A stretch of DNA of 64,000 nucleotides, taken from contig NC_088789.1 in assembly GCF_949628265.1 (NCBI RefSeq), positions 8,548,886-8,612,885 on the forward strand, given 5' to 3'. The notes under the pieces were generated by a model. That model did not search any database, was not told where the DNA came from, and was given only the letters and a program-made list of their open reading frames with translations. A program made the translations under genes and the position numbers. This document shows positions 11,001 through 23,189 of the stretch, piece after piece. Source of the DNA: Cloeon dipterum. Lineage: Eukaryota > Arthropoda > Insecta > Ephemeroptera > Baetidae. The stretch's first letter is position 1, and the number at the start of each line of letters is the position of its first letter.

Positions 11001-14000
11001 ATCTCGTGCGTGGCTGTGAACTTGAAATCAAGCAAAGTAGCAAGATCGATCCCGCAGACCTAAAGTTCTTGGCTGGCTTTCAAAGAAAAACTGCCCTTTT
11101 CTTTGCCAAAGAAGCCGATTGCTTTTAACCTACAGAAAGTGCAGGTCTAGTTTTAGAATTTCATGATTTATTTTTAGATGAAACCAAGAAATCTATAATT
11201 CAATAAATTGATGCAAAAATTGATCAAATAAACAACTAAATTAGAAATATTTACGATCGATCGTGCTATTTTCATTTTTTTTCAGACCAAGACAAATTGT
11301 AGGACAAGTATATTATATCTCATGGCAGCAATGTAGGCAATTTTTAGTTTGTATTTAAGTTTTAAAACAAATTAATTAACTATAGGAACTTTGGATACAT
11401 ATTTAAAAATTACATAAAAGTTTTATTGTGAATACTCAAACCGCCACTGAGAGTCAATGATTTTCCGCGCCTGCACCGCAAGGTCTATACTGTCAGCAGT
11501 GAGTTTATATGAGTTTGATAAAATATCTGATTTCCCCCTCTCCAAACTTGGTTGGGCAGAAAATAGCACCTAGTAGCAGAGCAGCAGTCTAAATTTATCC
11601 TTCAGTTTTCTTTCTTGGAAAGTCTCGTGGGAAATGTGCGCACATGAATCGCACGCACGCATATCCTTTAAATTCAACGCCCAAAACACACAATTGATTT
11701 ACTGTATATTGCAAATGGTTTCGATATCTTTCCGTGCCAACATTTGAATGAACTCAAAAAAGTTGGAAAACGTGTCTGCGTGCCATTATTTAAAGCATAT
11801 TTTTCTCTGACGCAGCGGAAAATTTTAGTGTTGAGGTCATTGACCATCCTTCTACACATCCGTCAAGAATGGAAATTGCGAAAGTATGGAGTAAACAGTC
11901 ATTTCTTCACATAAGCAAATGCAGCACTCCCAACATTGTGTCCCGAGTTAGCGAAGGGTGGGAATGACTATTGCAGAGGCACTGCAAAAAATGAAACAAT
12001 TACAAAAAAACGTTTAAAATGTCGAACTTTTGAGAACTCGCCTTAAAAGGAATTTTAAAGTCAGTTCTTGCTGATCACTACTCTGACAATGCATAAAAGC
12101 GGTTATAGTGTGCGCGAGTCGTAACGAAAAAATTGCATGTTGACCGGCATTTTAAAAACATTCATTGCGGAACGCGAGGCCAACTTTTTGCGCCATTTCT
12201 GTTAGCCGCAAACATTATTTTAATTTATTGGGCATTCGCGTGCGTGAAAACGATGAAACAGCGAAAGACGTTGCGGACAAAGTAAACCGAAAACTGCAGG
12301 CGACGTTTTCTGCGTATTTCAATTACCAGCGTCGAAGCAAAAAGAAAAACAAATTATTCCAAGAAAGGCTAACAATAATGACGAGAGATCGTTTTCCATG
12401 TTGGGTGCGAATCGCTTTTTGCTCTAGGCCGCTGCACGCCTCGCCCAGCAACGCATCTTGTTTCTTTACACTCTGTAACACAAATAACAAAACGCGCGAC
12501 CCTTTCATTAGAAGAAAGGACTTCGCCAAGGTCCATCGCCAGCAGAAATGTTGTAATTTGCGCATATTTGTACTTTTTTAAACCTTGTAATTGCTATCCC
12601 AAAGGCCGACGGCTTGTTAGTTCATTAGAAAAATTAAAGAACTCAATTAGCCCGCGAAAAATATATTGCGCGTGAAACAAGAAAGAGAAGAGAGAGATTA
12701 AATATTGATATGGTCCATCGGAATAAAAAATATATATTCACATTTGAAACACTTGTACAAGATTAACGTATCTTTCAAATGCATGTTCTACAACGTAATG
12801 AGTGACGCATTCAAATCCTAGGAGATAAATTAAGCTCTGACTTGGACCAAATTTGGAAGGCTGCTGTGGGTCACACTCAGATTGATCATGCTACATTGTT
12901 TCTGACTCGTTTTATGACCGCAATTAATTTAAAGCCTTTTGAAACGCGATTCTAATCTTGATGGACGCCTTTTAATTTGCTCTCCATCAAAATTAAACAA
13001 TAGGCGGCCCCATCTTAAGAAGCTTGAATATCAAACTCAATTTGTAGCGCTAACGGATTTAAAAGCAACCTCACGCTTAACCGAGAGAGTTATTAATCAG
13101 GTCTTTTTCGCTCTAAAAAAATCAGCAGTGACAAACAAATACGCAAAATTTTGTCCTGTTGTAGACAGGAGAACGACTTTCACTCTGTCGAACTGCCAGG
13201 GCGCACAGGCAGCGACCTTTCCTCTCCTGACTGCCATGGCCTTGCCAGATGTCCCTTTTTGGCGCGGACAAGGCTCTCCTGCGCGCGGTCCAGTTTCCAC
13301 GCTTGAACGACTCTAGAAAACGATTAAACTCGCATCGAAACTAACTAGCTTCCTCCTTCCAGTTGCAGATAAACAAACATCTGGGATTAAATCAAATTTA
13401 TTTACCTTCTAAGGTGTCAACTTCCTTTCAAGTGACGCAAACGTAAAAAAGATAAGTCTTTCGGCTCTTTTTTAAATTTCTCTTAAGATTTTTAAGGTAA
13501 ATTCTGTACTTGAGTAATTCCTTATGAAGCGGCTTGTTAACCCTGAACGAGGTGCTAAAAGTTAACTTAATATTTACTCGCACCAAAATGCAGGCACTTT
13601 TTGCCAAATTTCGCTGACCACCTGCGCACACTTTCGCCACTGGGTGCGAGGTCAGATGCAAAAAGAGAAATACAAGAGCTCATTAAGTCACGTCGTCTTA
13701 TTTCGACGGCCGCGATCTCAGCGCGTCAGTCGGGCGACTACAGGCACGCATTATCTCGCTCTTACTGCCTTTTAGATCGCACAAATGAGGCGCTGCGTCT
13801 CGACACGCTTGTCAAAAACAAGCACTTATAAGGCGCTCATCTGATGATGCAAAAAGATGATCGATTCGAGCGCACGGAGCATAAAATCGAGAAGTCCATC
13901 CACACGATTTGGTTTGAGAAGGGAAAGTTGCAAGACACTGACGACAAAACGAGGAAGAGGACAAAAAGTAGAGAGTTGCCGCGGTCACTTTTGTTTTTTT

Positions 14001-14849
14001 CAAGAAGCAATCAATACACAATTGGACGTGCGAGTGTCCCTCTCTTGAAAAATGCATTTGGTCGCGAGAGAGTGTAATCAAGTGAGTAGGCTCATTAAAA
14101 TTTCAAAACACGGCGAACAACACGAGTGGTTCGTTTTAATTAGAAAAGAGGTAGATTGCTGCAGCTGCAATCTGCGGTGTCATTCCCACGTCTTTTTCAG
14201 CTTCTCTCGGACTCGTCACATTTTTCTTGCGCTTCAACTCCAGAGTAATATAAAAAATCCCGATGAATTAATTAAAATGATAAAATTTTGACCCTAAGAA
14301 AAAAATTAAATATTGATCTGATCCGTCTTCGCCTCAAATGAATATAATCACAACTCGTTTGCTACAAGGTTGAAAGTTTAAAGTTTTGACCAATTATCCC
14401 AAGATTATTTTTACACTGACTCTCAGAGAAGTATTATATAAGTTGTACGTTTCAGAAAATCTCATGGAATGCTTGCGTTTAGCGAGTATGAAGAGCTGCT
14501 CATTCATTTTCCATATCTTTATCGCTATAAGCGGCTCCAAACCGCATGGTCACCCTCTAAGAATAGAATACACGATCATCGGAATGCACGTATATCAAAA
14601 GTTTTTTAATCAATCGAAAAAATATTTACGAATATAACTTAATTGCAATAACAATGTGTGATGTATTTAATCATCTAGATTGGCTTTATTGCATATTTAA
14701 ATAAAAATGGCTTTCCGAGGCATAAATTCTTTTAATTGATTTTTCTTTGCGTGCTTAACAATTGAAAAAATAAAATAACTCTTTGCTCACTCGGCATGAA
14801 GGGATTGAGAGAATTCGAATTGTGAAACAAAAGTTTTGTTCTACCTTAC

Positions 14850-15110
14850 GTCTCTGTCAGTGTAGTTGCGGGAGCGAGAGATGTGTGCGCCTGCGACGGC
14901 AGCTCGGCGAACAGTGTGCTGCTTTGCGCGGCGAGTGGGCACCTGTGGAGGGCCGCCGTCGCTGGTGACGTCACATGCGCCAGGAGACGTCACGCCGGCA
15001 GCGACCCCAAAGGCCGCCCTCCTCGTCCCACAGCGGACGGACAGCCTCTGACGCCCACGCGCTCTCGCAGAAGCCTCTCGAAAATCGCAAAAACTGCACT
15101 TGCTGGCGAC
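14850..15110. promoter_or_regulatory. GC-rich island with two CRE-type sites
   Basis: A perfect CREB/ATF palindrome TGACGTCA lies at 14966-14973 and a second near-match AGACGTCA at 14985-14992, centres 19 bp apart (about two helical turns). The surrounding 250 bp is strongly GC- and CpG-rich compared with its flanks. It may be a promoter or enhancer; no transcript can be assigned. Confidence 0.4.
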
Positions 15111-15299
15111 AAATAAGGACACAATTTTAGCAAAACCACTATTCAGGCGTGGACAAGTGCCAAATGGCTCAATGCTTTTTGCACCTCATATTTTTTTTAT
15201 CTTGATAATGTTTCGTAACAATTTGGCCATGGAAATAAAAGGAAAGATGTAAAAGAAATTGAAAATTCTCTCCTTCTTTAAACTAAACGAAAATTTTAT

Positions 15300-15399
15300 T
15301 TTAGTTTTTGTGGCATCACTAAATTAGATTTAAATTACAATTTAAAATAAACTTAAAATCCGATTTAGTTAAATAATTAGTCATGCCACAAAAACTAAA
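15300..15399. repeat. 17-bp perfect inverted repeat, 66-bp spacer
   Basis: TTTAGTTTTTGTGGCAT at 15300-15316 is the exact reverse complement of 15383-15399. Inner flanks are also partly complementary (CTAAATTAGATTT against AAATCCGATTTAG), so the whole 100 bp can fold into an imperfect hairpin. It may be a small palindromic MITE or a structured RNA. Confidence 0.5.
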
Positions 15400-16271
15400 T
15401 TATAATTGTAATTAAGTCGTACACGATGGTGTCCAATAAATGAACAACAATAAATTAGATTTTACTCAATTGACAATTGTAACCTGTTTTTGACTACTGC
15501 AAATTTTATCAAAATAATTCGAATTAAGATCATCTAATTTAACATATGTCCATCTGGTAGAAAAATGATAATAATTAATGAAGTTGCTGGTAGTCTCTGT
15601 CAGGATATCAAATTTCAAATTTCCAAGAAACTGTTGCCAACAACTTGATCTGGCCAATAACAATTGTGTTTAATTGCAGATTAACATTTTTAAGTGATAT
15701 CAACACTACTAGCTTAACAAAGAGTTGAAATAAATGTTTAAGCAATGTTTTGAAATTTTAAAAGGTGAAAAACAACAGTAATCATGGTCGGCGCCAGACT
15801 AATTAATGATGTAAGCCAAATGAGCTAGCTTGATGGTCTAGATTTTGCGTGTGCTCGCCCACTGTTGCACTTTTACGACGCATTAGATGCCCTTTTACGG
15901 TGACGTATTGCCTCTTGGAGTGCACGTTCTCTTTATTTACGGCACATACGTTACAGCAGCTTAGTACAATATCAACGCGTGATTATGATGGATTACTTTT
16001 CTCTTCTCGCTGCCGCGTCTTGTTTTCAAACCACGGCCATATACGAGTGTCATGCATGTAAAAAACACAAGAGTGGGGAAATATTGAGAAATTTACTCTA
16101 TCTTTTAACAAAATGTCATCTAATAAATTCATCTAAAATCTTTAATTTCACGGTCAGTCAGTTTCATTTAAGCGCCGATTAAAGGAAACCAGAAGGTTCA
16201 AGAGATCCGGCCTTTTAAGTAGAAGCACATTCATGACGTCTCTTCATGACAACTCTCGCTATACACCGCGA

Positions 16272-16330
16272 TGACTCAGTCGCAAATATATACTCGCGGG
16301 CGGCCAGTGTGCTTCGACTGGTGTAATAAA
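16272..16330 (+). promoter_or_regulatory. Possible TATA promoter with AP-1 site upstream of channel 1
   Basis: TGACTCA (AP-1 type) lies at 16272-16278 and TATATA at 16287-16292. A GC-rich stretch with CCAGTG follows at 16304-16309. It sits 1.7 kb upstream of the first recognised exon of channel 1 on the same strand and could start a 5' untranslated exon that joins an acceptor near 17971. This is weak evidence. Confidence 0.25.
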
Positions 16331-18024
16331 AGGAAAGATGTTCAGCGGTCGAAACATTGCAATTTTACCAATTGATAAAAATTAAATGAAATAGGCGTCA
16401 AATTCTATGCGCGTAGTACCTCACGGGATTCCCGTAGGATAAAAGCTATACTCAAATATGTTATTTTTGGCAGATTCGAGTCAGATAAGAATGAGCACTT
16501 TAATTTTATTCTGCAATTTTTCAACTTGTTAGCCTTCCATACCTGATTGTTTCCCTTGTGAGAATAGCCGCTGCAAAACCAGTAGATAGGACTAATTGAA
16601 ATTTGGCATTATTGTTTAACAGTAGAAGGATGATTTTAAAATAAGAATTCAGTTTTCGCCTGTCACCCACTCTGTGTTGACGCGGGTCGTTTAATAGTGC
16701 AGTGCAGAACCCAATTCAAAGGGGGGGGGGGGGGGGTGTCCAAACTGTAAGTTAGCAAGAGAATTTGTCACTTTTAATTGTAAAACAATTTGAGTTCTGG
16801 TGTTTTATTTGTGTCCGATTGGATTGCAACTGTAAACCATTATTTCATCGACAAAATTCTTCATCTGAATTCATCGGTCTATATAATTTCAACCCCTCAT
16901 TGTTTATACATTAACCTCAAATTGCATACATTAAATATGAAGATTTAAAAGGAAGAAATGGCAAACAGTACTAGGAAAATAAAGCTGAGCCGCAAAATAA
17001 ATTTTTTCATTTTCAATATGATGGTGACGGTCATGAAAAAAGTGATATATCTCAAGTATTCACTGAGATATTTCATGAATGTGTGCACGCAGAGAGTGCG
17101 CGGAGTGTGAAATAAAATAGTCAGTCTCTAGAAGTCAAACAGAGCAGTTTATTTCCTTTCCTACATTCGCAGCCACCCCGCAACAACTACATTTCAAAAA
17201 GAAAAGTAATCTTTCGTAGCTATAAGAAATATAAAATATGTTCATGAGATGAGACTTACTGGCCACGTTTGTGACTCATCCTTCCAGTGCAAATGAGGAC
17301 TGGGTGAGCAAAAAATCAATATCTATTATATTCATAGCTGTGATACAAATATTGTGACTTTGCCTAAAACTGCGAGAGGTAAACAATGGGAACGTCGATT
17401 TTTATTTTAGTTTACTTTATCTGATGCACTCCGTTTAGTTTATGCTAATGAGGTTTTGAATAACCGAAACATTCTGTCCTAGTTGGGGTGCTGGTTGAAA
17501 AAGATTATTTATGATTTTTGCAAAGAAAATTAATTGCTGGTCCCAAAAGTCGTGGCTATTCTAAATTTCCGTAATTTTAACAGTAAGCGCGCGTTGTCTC
17601 AAATTTTTATCGTTGAAGATAACAAGGAAGCGATAGTTTTTTTATCGTTGAGAAATAATATTTTTGTGTAGAAGGAAGAAGTTGCTCAATTCATTCATAA
17701 GATAATAAAACACCAAAAATCCCATTCTCTTTTCACCATTTTTTGCCTTCATACCCTTTAATAAGTGAGTTCGTGCCTTGAATTAGGGCTCCAGCGAACG
17801 GAATTTTATTATTTACACTTGAGGTGAATTAGACCGACATATTCCTGGTTCCTAATTGGTCTTGATTGTGCTAAAGTTATGTAGCCGGCTTTGTTTGCTC
17901 AACTTATCAGCATGAGCACAATATTTATTTAACACCTCTCTCCCCCACGAGCAAGCACGTATCTGCTTTCAGTTATCCAGTGTACGACGCATCCGACTCC
18001 TCTGCGTGCAGGAAAGACGAAACG

Positions 18025-21000
18025 ATGGGACAAGGGTACTTTGGCAGCCGCCCGAAGCGCAGGGATCGCCAGCAAAAGCTGCTTATGGGTCCCGCCAAGA
18101 ACATCAGGGAGCTGACCGAACGCACCCTCGACCTCTACTGGGCCAGCCGAACAGTTAGCCAATCGCAGCTCACCTCTCGCAGAAATACTAATCCGATTCT
18201 TCGCAGGGCAACCACAAGCTCGTGGCAAGCCTGCTGCGGCGTGGCGCCGACCCGACGGTTTGCCATCCGGACAGCGGCGAGGGCCCGCTGCACGTTGCCG
18301 CCTGCCACGGACACTTCAAGGTGGTGCAGGAGCTGCTGGAGAACGGCTGCGGGCCGAACGTGCGGACGGCGTTCCCGGCCGACGAGACGGCCCTGCATGT
18401 ATTAGTGCGCAACTGCAGCGCCGCCAAGATTACGTGGACAAGGGCCCGCGAGGTCAAGTGCCTGCGCGAGGTGCTGGCGGCGCCAGGCCTCGACGTAGAC
18501 GCTTGCGACGGCGCCGGCCTTACTGCGGTCCACTTGGCCGCCAGATTTGGCCTCTGGGACTTTGTCGACCTTGTGCTGACGAGGAATCCAAACCTGGACC
18601 TGCGCATCGACGGAGAAACCGCCAGGGAGATCATCTTCAGGTGGCCATTTTTAAAATTGAGGATTCCAAAAAAGTACCAATTTATTCCTTAGCTCTAGCT
18701 GACAACGTATCTTTCTGGCTAAAAACAATTATTCACCATTTAAAAGTGAACATTAACTATTGTAGAAATAATACTAATCAGTTACACTGAGGACAAATTT
18801 TAATTTTAATGGTGTAAAACATTAATATTTATCTCGAGCATAGTTATATTTACGCTGTAAATATTTTTACTACACAAAATTTAATTGTTTTTTACTTTAA
18901 ATATCGTATTTTGCCTTCCAAAAGGGTTTAAATAAAACTATCAATATTTAAGGATAAACAAAAATATAATTTGTAAATTTTGAAAATTATGAACCATTAG
19001 ACACTCAGAAAATAATCTCTTCCCCGTTATTTTAAAGCAAATAAATGTTGCAAAAATATCCCAAAACTGTATTTTTTGCTATGAAATAACTAAAATTGCC
19101 AAAAAATCATTTATAATTTACAAACTATATGCTACCTGAAATAACTCTGAAATTCCCAAGTATAGCAATTTTCTTTGACCGAGTCCTCTGATTTTCAAAC
19201 CAGTAATTTCAGGGACAGCGGGCGTCAGTGGAACAACCTGCCGACGCGCAGGTCAGAGAGCCAGGTCGTTAGTACTCTCCAGATTTTGCTCGCCTGCCTC
19301 AGGGACCGCAGGGAGGACGAGTTTCTGCAGATGATGGAATCTGTCGACGACGGCGAAGTATCCAAGGTGGAGATGCAAAATTGCTTGAAAATGGCCTGCA
19401 GTTACGGCTGTCTCAGGGCCGTCCAACTCCTCCTGCACCGCGGCGCCGATCCCAACGACTTTGCCTACGAGCCTCCAGTCGTCATGGCGGCAAAACTCGG
19501 TCATGCAGACGTGCTGCAGACTCTACTCGAGACCGGAACTGTTGTCCTCAACAGGTAAGATTAACCTTGCAATACGTGTAACGAAAAAAGGAAATTGGAG
19601 TGTTATGACGGTGCTTATTGTTTTAATGCAAGAAATTTCAATTTCAATCATATTTTGGAACCGATTCCACTTTTATTTTAGTTTTAAATAATATAGCGCG
19701 AAAAAAATATAAATCTACTGCACTCCACACTTTTGGTCTGTGTTTTTTCGTTTTAATTAACAAAATATGCCAACATACAACGCTGTAAATATTGGAAAAG
19801 AAAATGAGTAAATTAAAAGAGTAAAAGACTTTGAGGACAAATTACTAATAAATATAAATAAATAAATACTAAAGAAAATAAATATTAATTTCTTAAAAAT
19901 TATAGTTAAAAAAATTAAAATTTTAATATTTTGATTACTTGTCAGCCTAATAGCTCCTACAATTGATACAGATTTTCAATCGTGTCTTTTCAGATGCGAT
20001 CACCCTTTGTGGCAGAGGAGTCCGCTCCATTTAGCCGTGCTTTCAGCTTGCTCGAGCAGCGCACCCAGCAAATACCTGAGGTGCATCGCTTTGCTTCTGG
20101 AGAGTAGGCACGGACTGGACTTGGACAACGTTGACTTCCGCGGCAACACAGCGCTGCACTACGCGGCCAAGAGCCCGCAACGCGACCTGACGCGCCTCTT
20201 GCTGCGTGCTGGATGCGACGTGTTCGTTTGCAACCAACATAACGAGCCTGGCTTTCTGCACGTGGGCGTCGACGAGCTGCGGGCCCACTTGGACGGATTC
20301 GTGAGCCAAAAAGGCCTGGCTGCCAGGAACCACAGTCTGGAGCTCTATTACCAGTTTTTACGGAGTAAAAGACTCACGGGCGGCGAAATGCAGCCGATGC
20401 TGCTGCTGGGAAGATCAAAGGCGCACAGACCGCTGCTCAGCCACCCACTGCTCACGTCCTTCCTGCATCTCAAGTGGCAGAGACTGAAGCCCTTCTTTTA
20501 TTGCAAGTTTTTTGCTTATTTTCTGTTCGCAACAGCACTTTCTGTCTACATTTATCACGTCGTTCAGGCCACCGCGCTGCAGAGTACACAGTACGTCAGA
20601 TGGATCAGTGTCGGACTATTAGGTACTTTTTTTAAAATTTGAAATGACTCAGAGAATAATTTAATTTATATTTCAGGTGTTTTTGTCTTTGGTGAAGTGT
20701 TGGAGGCTTGCGTCTCTATAAAAAGATACTTGAACAATTTTGAAAACGTGCTGAAGCTGGTGCTGATTGTTCTGTCAGTGGTGTTGCTAACAGCCGGCGA
20801 AATCATTGAGCCGTGGCCACGTCGGTACGTGGCTACGGCCACCGTCATTTGCGCCTATGTCGAGTTGGCCCTTTTGATTGGCACGCACCCGCGATTCGCC
20901 ACTTACATCGACATGTACCTCCGAGTGTCTCGCAACTTTGCGGGTCTTTTCTTCCTCTTCAGCTTCCTCATCTTCGCATTTGCTTTTTCTTTTTTCGTCC

Positions 21001-21695
21001 TCTATCAAGATGACGCAGACAACACGTGAGGAATTATTTATTTCATTTAGGCTCCTTATTTTATTTATTTTTTCAGGTTTTTCTCAACTCTCGGCGGGTC
21101 CGTTTTCAAAACAGTTATCATGTTAACTGGAGAGATGGAGGCTGACAACCTGAACACCAACCTTTTGGGCTATCTTCTTTTCCTGGCCTTTGTACTTTTT
21201 GTGCCGATCTGCCTGGTGAACCTGGTGACAGGCCTTGCGGTCAGTGACATTGCCGCCATCAGACAAGAGGCCGAAGTGGGCCTGATTGCGGCCAAGGTTG
21301 AACTCTACGCCGACATCGAGTCCCTTCTGCTGGGCTCGGCCCTTCAAGCTCTGCCCAGGTGCTGCTGTAGTTTTGTGGACCGCAAGATTCGCTTGCTCGG
21401 CAATTTTCTGGTGGACAACAAGCTCGTCTGGTATTTGGACTTTGACAACAAGATGGAACCAGACTCGAGCCAGGTCAGCTGGTTTTCTAAGTTTGTGCCG
21501 GAATCGTTGAAAAAGTTCCGCAGGATCGAGTGGTTAGCCATAGTGGAGGAAGCTCTGAAAATTTCGTCGGCACCTCCTGTCGACCAACAGGCGTCCACCA
21601 TCGCTTCTTTGGAGGCAAAGATTGAGCAAATGCAGTTGCAGGTTGCTGAACTAGTCAGCATAATTAAGAAATCGGAAAATGCAAAGCATGTTTAA
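18025..21695 (+). CDS. Painless-like TRPA channel, copy 1 (divergent, six coding exons)
   Basis: Exons 18025-18153, 18207-18640, 19213-19554, 19994-20622, 20677-21025 and 21077-21695 join in frame to 833 codons. Ankyrin repeats fill roughly residues 35-400, for example GPLHVAACHGHFKVVQELL and TALHYAAKSPQRDLTRLLL. The pre-S1 motif LLSHPLLTSFLHLKWQRL marks the painless clade of TRPA cation channels. Six hydrophobic segments lie at about residues 455-700, with pore region SVFKTVIMLTGEMEA and S6 ending NLVTGLAVSDIAAIR. A coiled coil closes the protein. The start at 18025 follows an acceptor-like CTTTCAG at about 17971 and the frame is open to it, so an upstream exon may add residues. It differs from copies 2-6 in having many introns, no cysteine pair before the pore helix, a shorter S1-S2 loop and very GC-rich second exon. 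It is probably an older lineage within the cluster. The channel call is firm; the exact stimulus cannot be inferred. Confidence 0.9.
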
Positions 21696-22569
21696 TGTGC
21701 AAATTTAAAAAAAATGAACACTTCCTATAGCCGGTCTTTAATTTCAATTGGACTCGTAAAAAACTTTGGTAGCGACAATTTTGCTCTATTTCAATAATTC
21801 CATTTTAAAAGGTCCTATGAAAAATCACTGAAACCGAATTCACAAAAATTATACTGTGAAATAGAGATATTATAGAGATGTAAACCAATTTGTAATTGTT
21901 TATTTATTTTATTTTTTATTCCTTTCAATTTTGACTACAGATTTTCGTGTATATTTATAAGCTTCCAAATGCAATTTATGACAAAGGCTTAAAATGAACT
22001 CTATTGACAAAACTTACAAAAAGAGGTAGTTATGCAACCTGCGAAACTCTTATGACTAGAAGTTGCATACTTCGTATAATTCAGTTTACAGTAACACAGG
22101 AAGCAGCAGAAAATAATTTTTAAAGAATGTTCATTGCAGGAAACCCCTACTAGTCAAGCAGACTCAGAAAGAAATTAAATTATATGTTTGTTGTGCTTCC
22201 TCTCATTTTTTGATAGTTAAAACTTGTCAAAAATTTACAATATACCTATGTCTTTTATTCATTGCGGGAGCAAAACGATTACATTTTGAGCAAGACAGTC
22301 TAATATGCATAGATTAAATTTAAAGAACTGTCGAGATATAAACACCCAATTTTAATAAAATATTTATTTTTACACGCTGCCGTCTTTTCACATGGCGTCG
22401 AAATAAAGCAGAATAGAAAAAAAGTGGAAAAATTAAGAGAGCCGGTTTTGAGAGTAGCTAAGCTCAGATTTTCTTGACATAATTTTCTTCCCATCAGACT
22501 GGGTGGAAAAAATAAAAACAGAGTTGTTCCAGATCCGTTTTGGTTGTGTGCCACTAGTTGCCATAGAGC
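21696..22569. other. Intergenic, no gene seen
   Basis: AT-rich DNA after channel 1 stop. The minus-strand open frame at 22300-22758 has no recognisable domain and overlaps the presumed promoter of channel 2. Confidence 0.6.
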
Positions 22570-22789
22570 GATTGGCCTCCCTGCTGCTATGCCTAATGTA
22601 ATGGGAGTGCAGAGCAACTTCCATACGGCGGCAGCGCATGCAAAACATTTTTCACCCGCAAAAGGGACAGGAGGAAAAAAGTGGATCGATATTGTGAAAG
22701 CGACTCTGGCGACGCGTTTTAAAAATTGCCATACACGCGACGGCCATTCGCTGATCAACTCGCACAGAAAAACCCTGGAAGACTGATAA
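22570..22789 (+). promoter_or_regulatory. Promoter and 5' untranslated exon of channel 2
   Basis: GATTGGCCTCCCTGCT at 22570-22585 (an inverted CCAAT box, GGCCAATC on the other strand) recurs before channels 3 and 4. The following 200 bp share GGATCGAT, GCGACTCTGGCGACGC and CTGATCAACT with the channel 4 upstream region. A strong donor GTAAGT begins at 22790; the matching acceptor ends at 23180, just before the first coding exon, giving a 391-nt 5' UTR intron. The transcription start is not fixed. Confidence 0.5.
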
Positions 22790-23189
22790 GTAAGTAGCCT
22801 CTGAATATTCTGCTTAAATGTTCATTTGTTGCTCACCTTTGTCATATATATGCCCTGCTTTTCGTTGCTGCAGATATTGCATTGCTTTAGAGAGGGGTAT
22901 TTGTTCTGTTTGTTTTAAAATAAATACGCCTTGGAGAGTTGACGATTGCGGCTTCTGTGCGTGTAGGAACTGCACACGTTAAGATAACTGGATTAAGCGT
23001 ACAACTGCTAAAATAAGCACACAAGAGCACCTGCAAAGAAATATATATGAAAAGAGCGATTCACACAGAGCTTACTATTTTGAAGGTTTAACTTTGTTTA
23101 GTAGATAAAAATGGGATGACAAACAACTGCGCATTTTGATTTTAGTTTAGGGGCACATAAATAAAGATACATTTTTACAGGTAGGAAAA

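Larger units (their letters stand above)
7127..17972. other. About 10.8 kb without a supportable gene
   Basis: Open frames here (up to 211 codons on the minus strand at 10312-10947) show no recognisable domain, lie in GC-richer patches, and lack convincing splice partners. The stretch holds GC-rich islands near 10.55-10.95 kb and 14.85-15.11 kb, a LINE-like tail, a 17-bp inverted repeat, a 17-A run at 8910-8926 and a run of 16 G at 16721-16736. It could contain 5' untranslated exons and enhancers of the channel array. Confidence 0.6.

Noticed and set aside
12165-13316. Two plus-strand frames of 138 and 125 codons
   Set aside because: No domain and no conserved neighbours; the frames look random.
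16721-16736. Run of 16 G as a functional G-quadruplex
   Set aside because: A homopolymer may be a slippage or assembly artefact; nothing nearby supports a function.
17047-17071. 8-bp hairpin ATATCTCA/TGAGATAT
   Set aside because: Too short and AT-rich to distinguish from chance in this composition.
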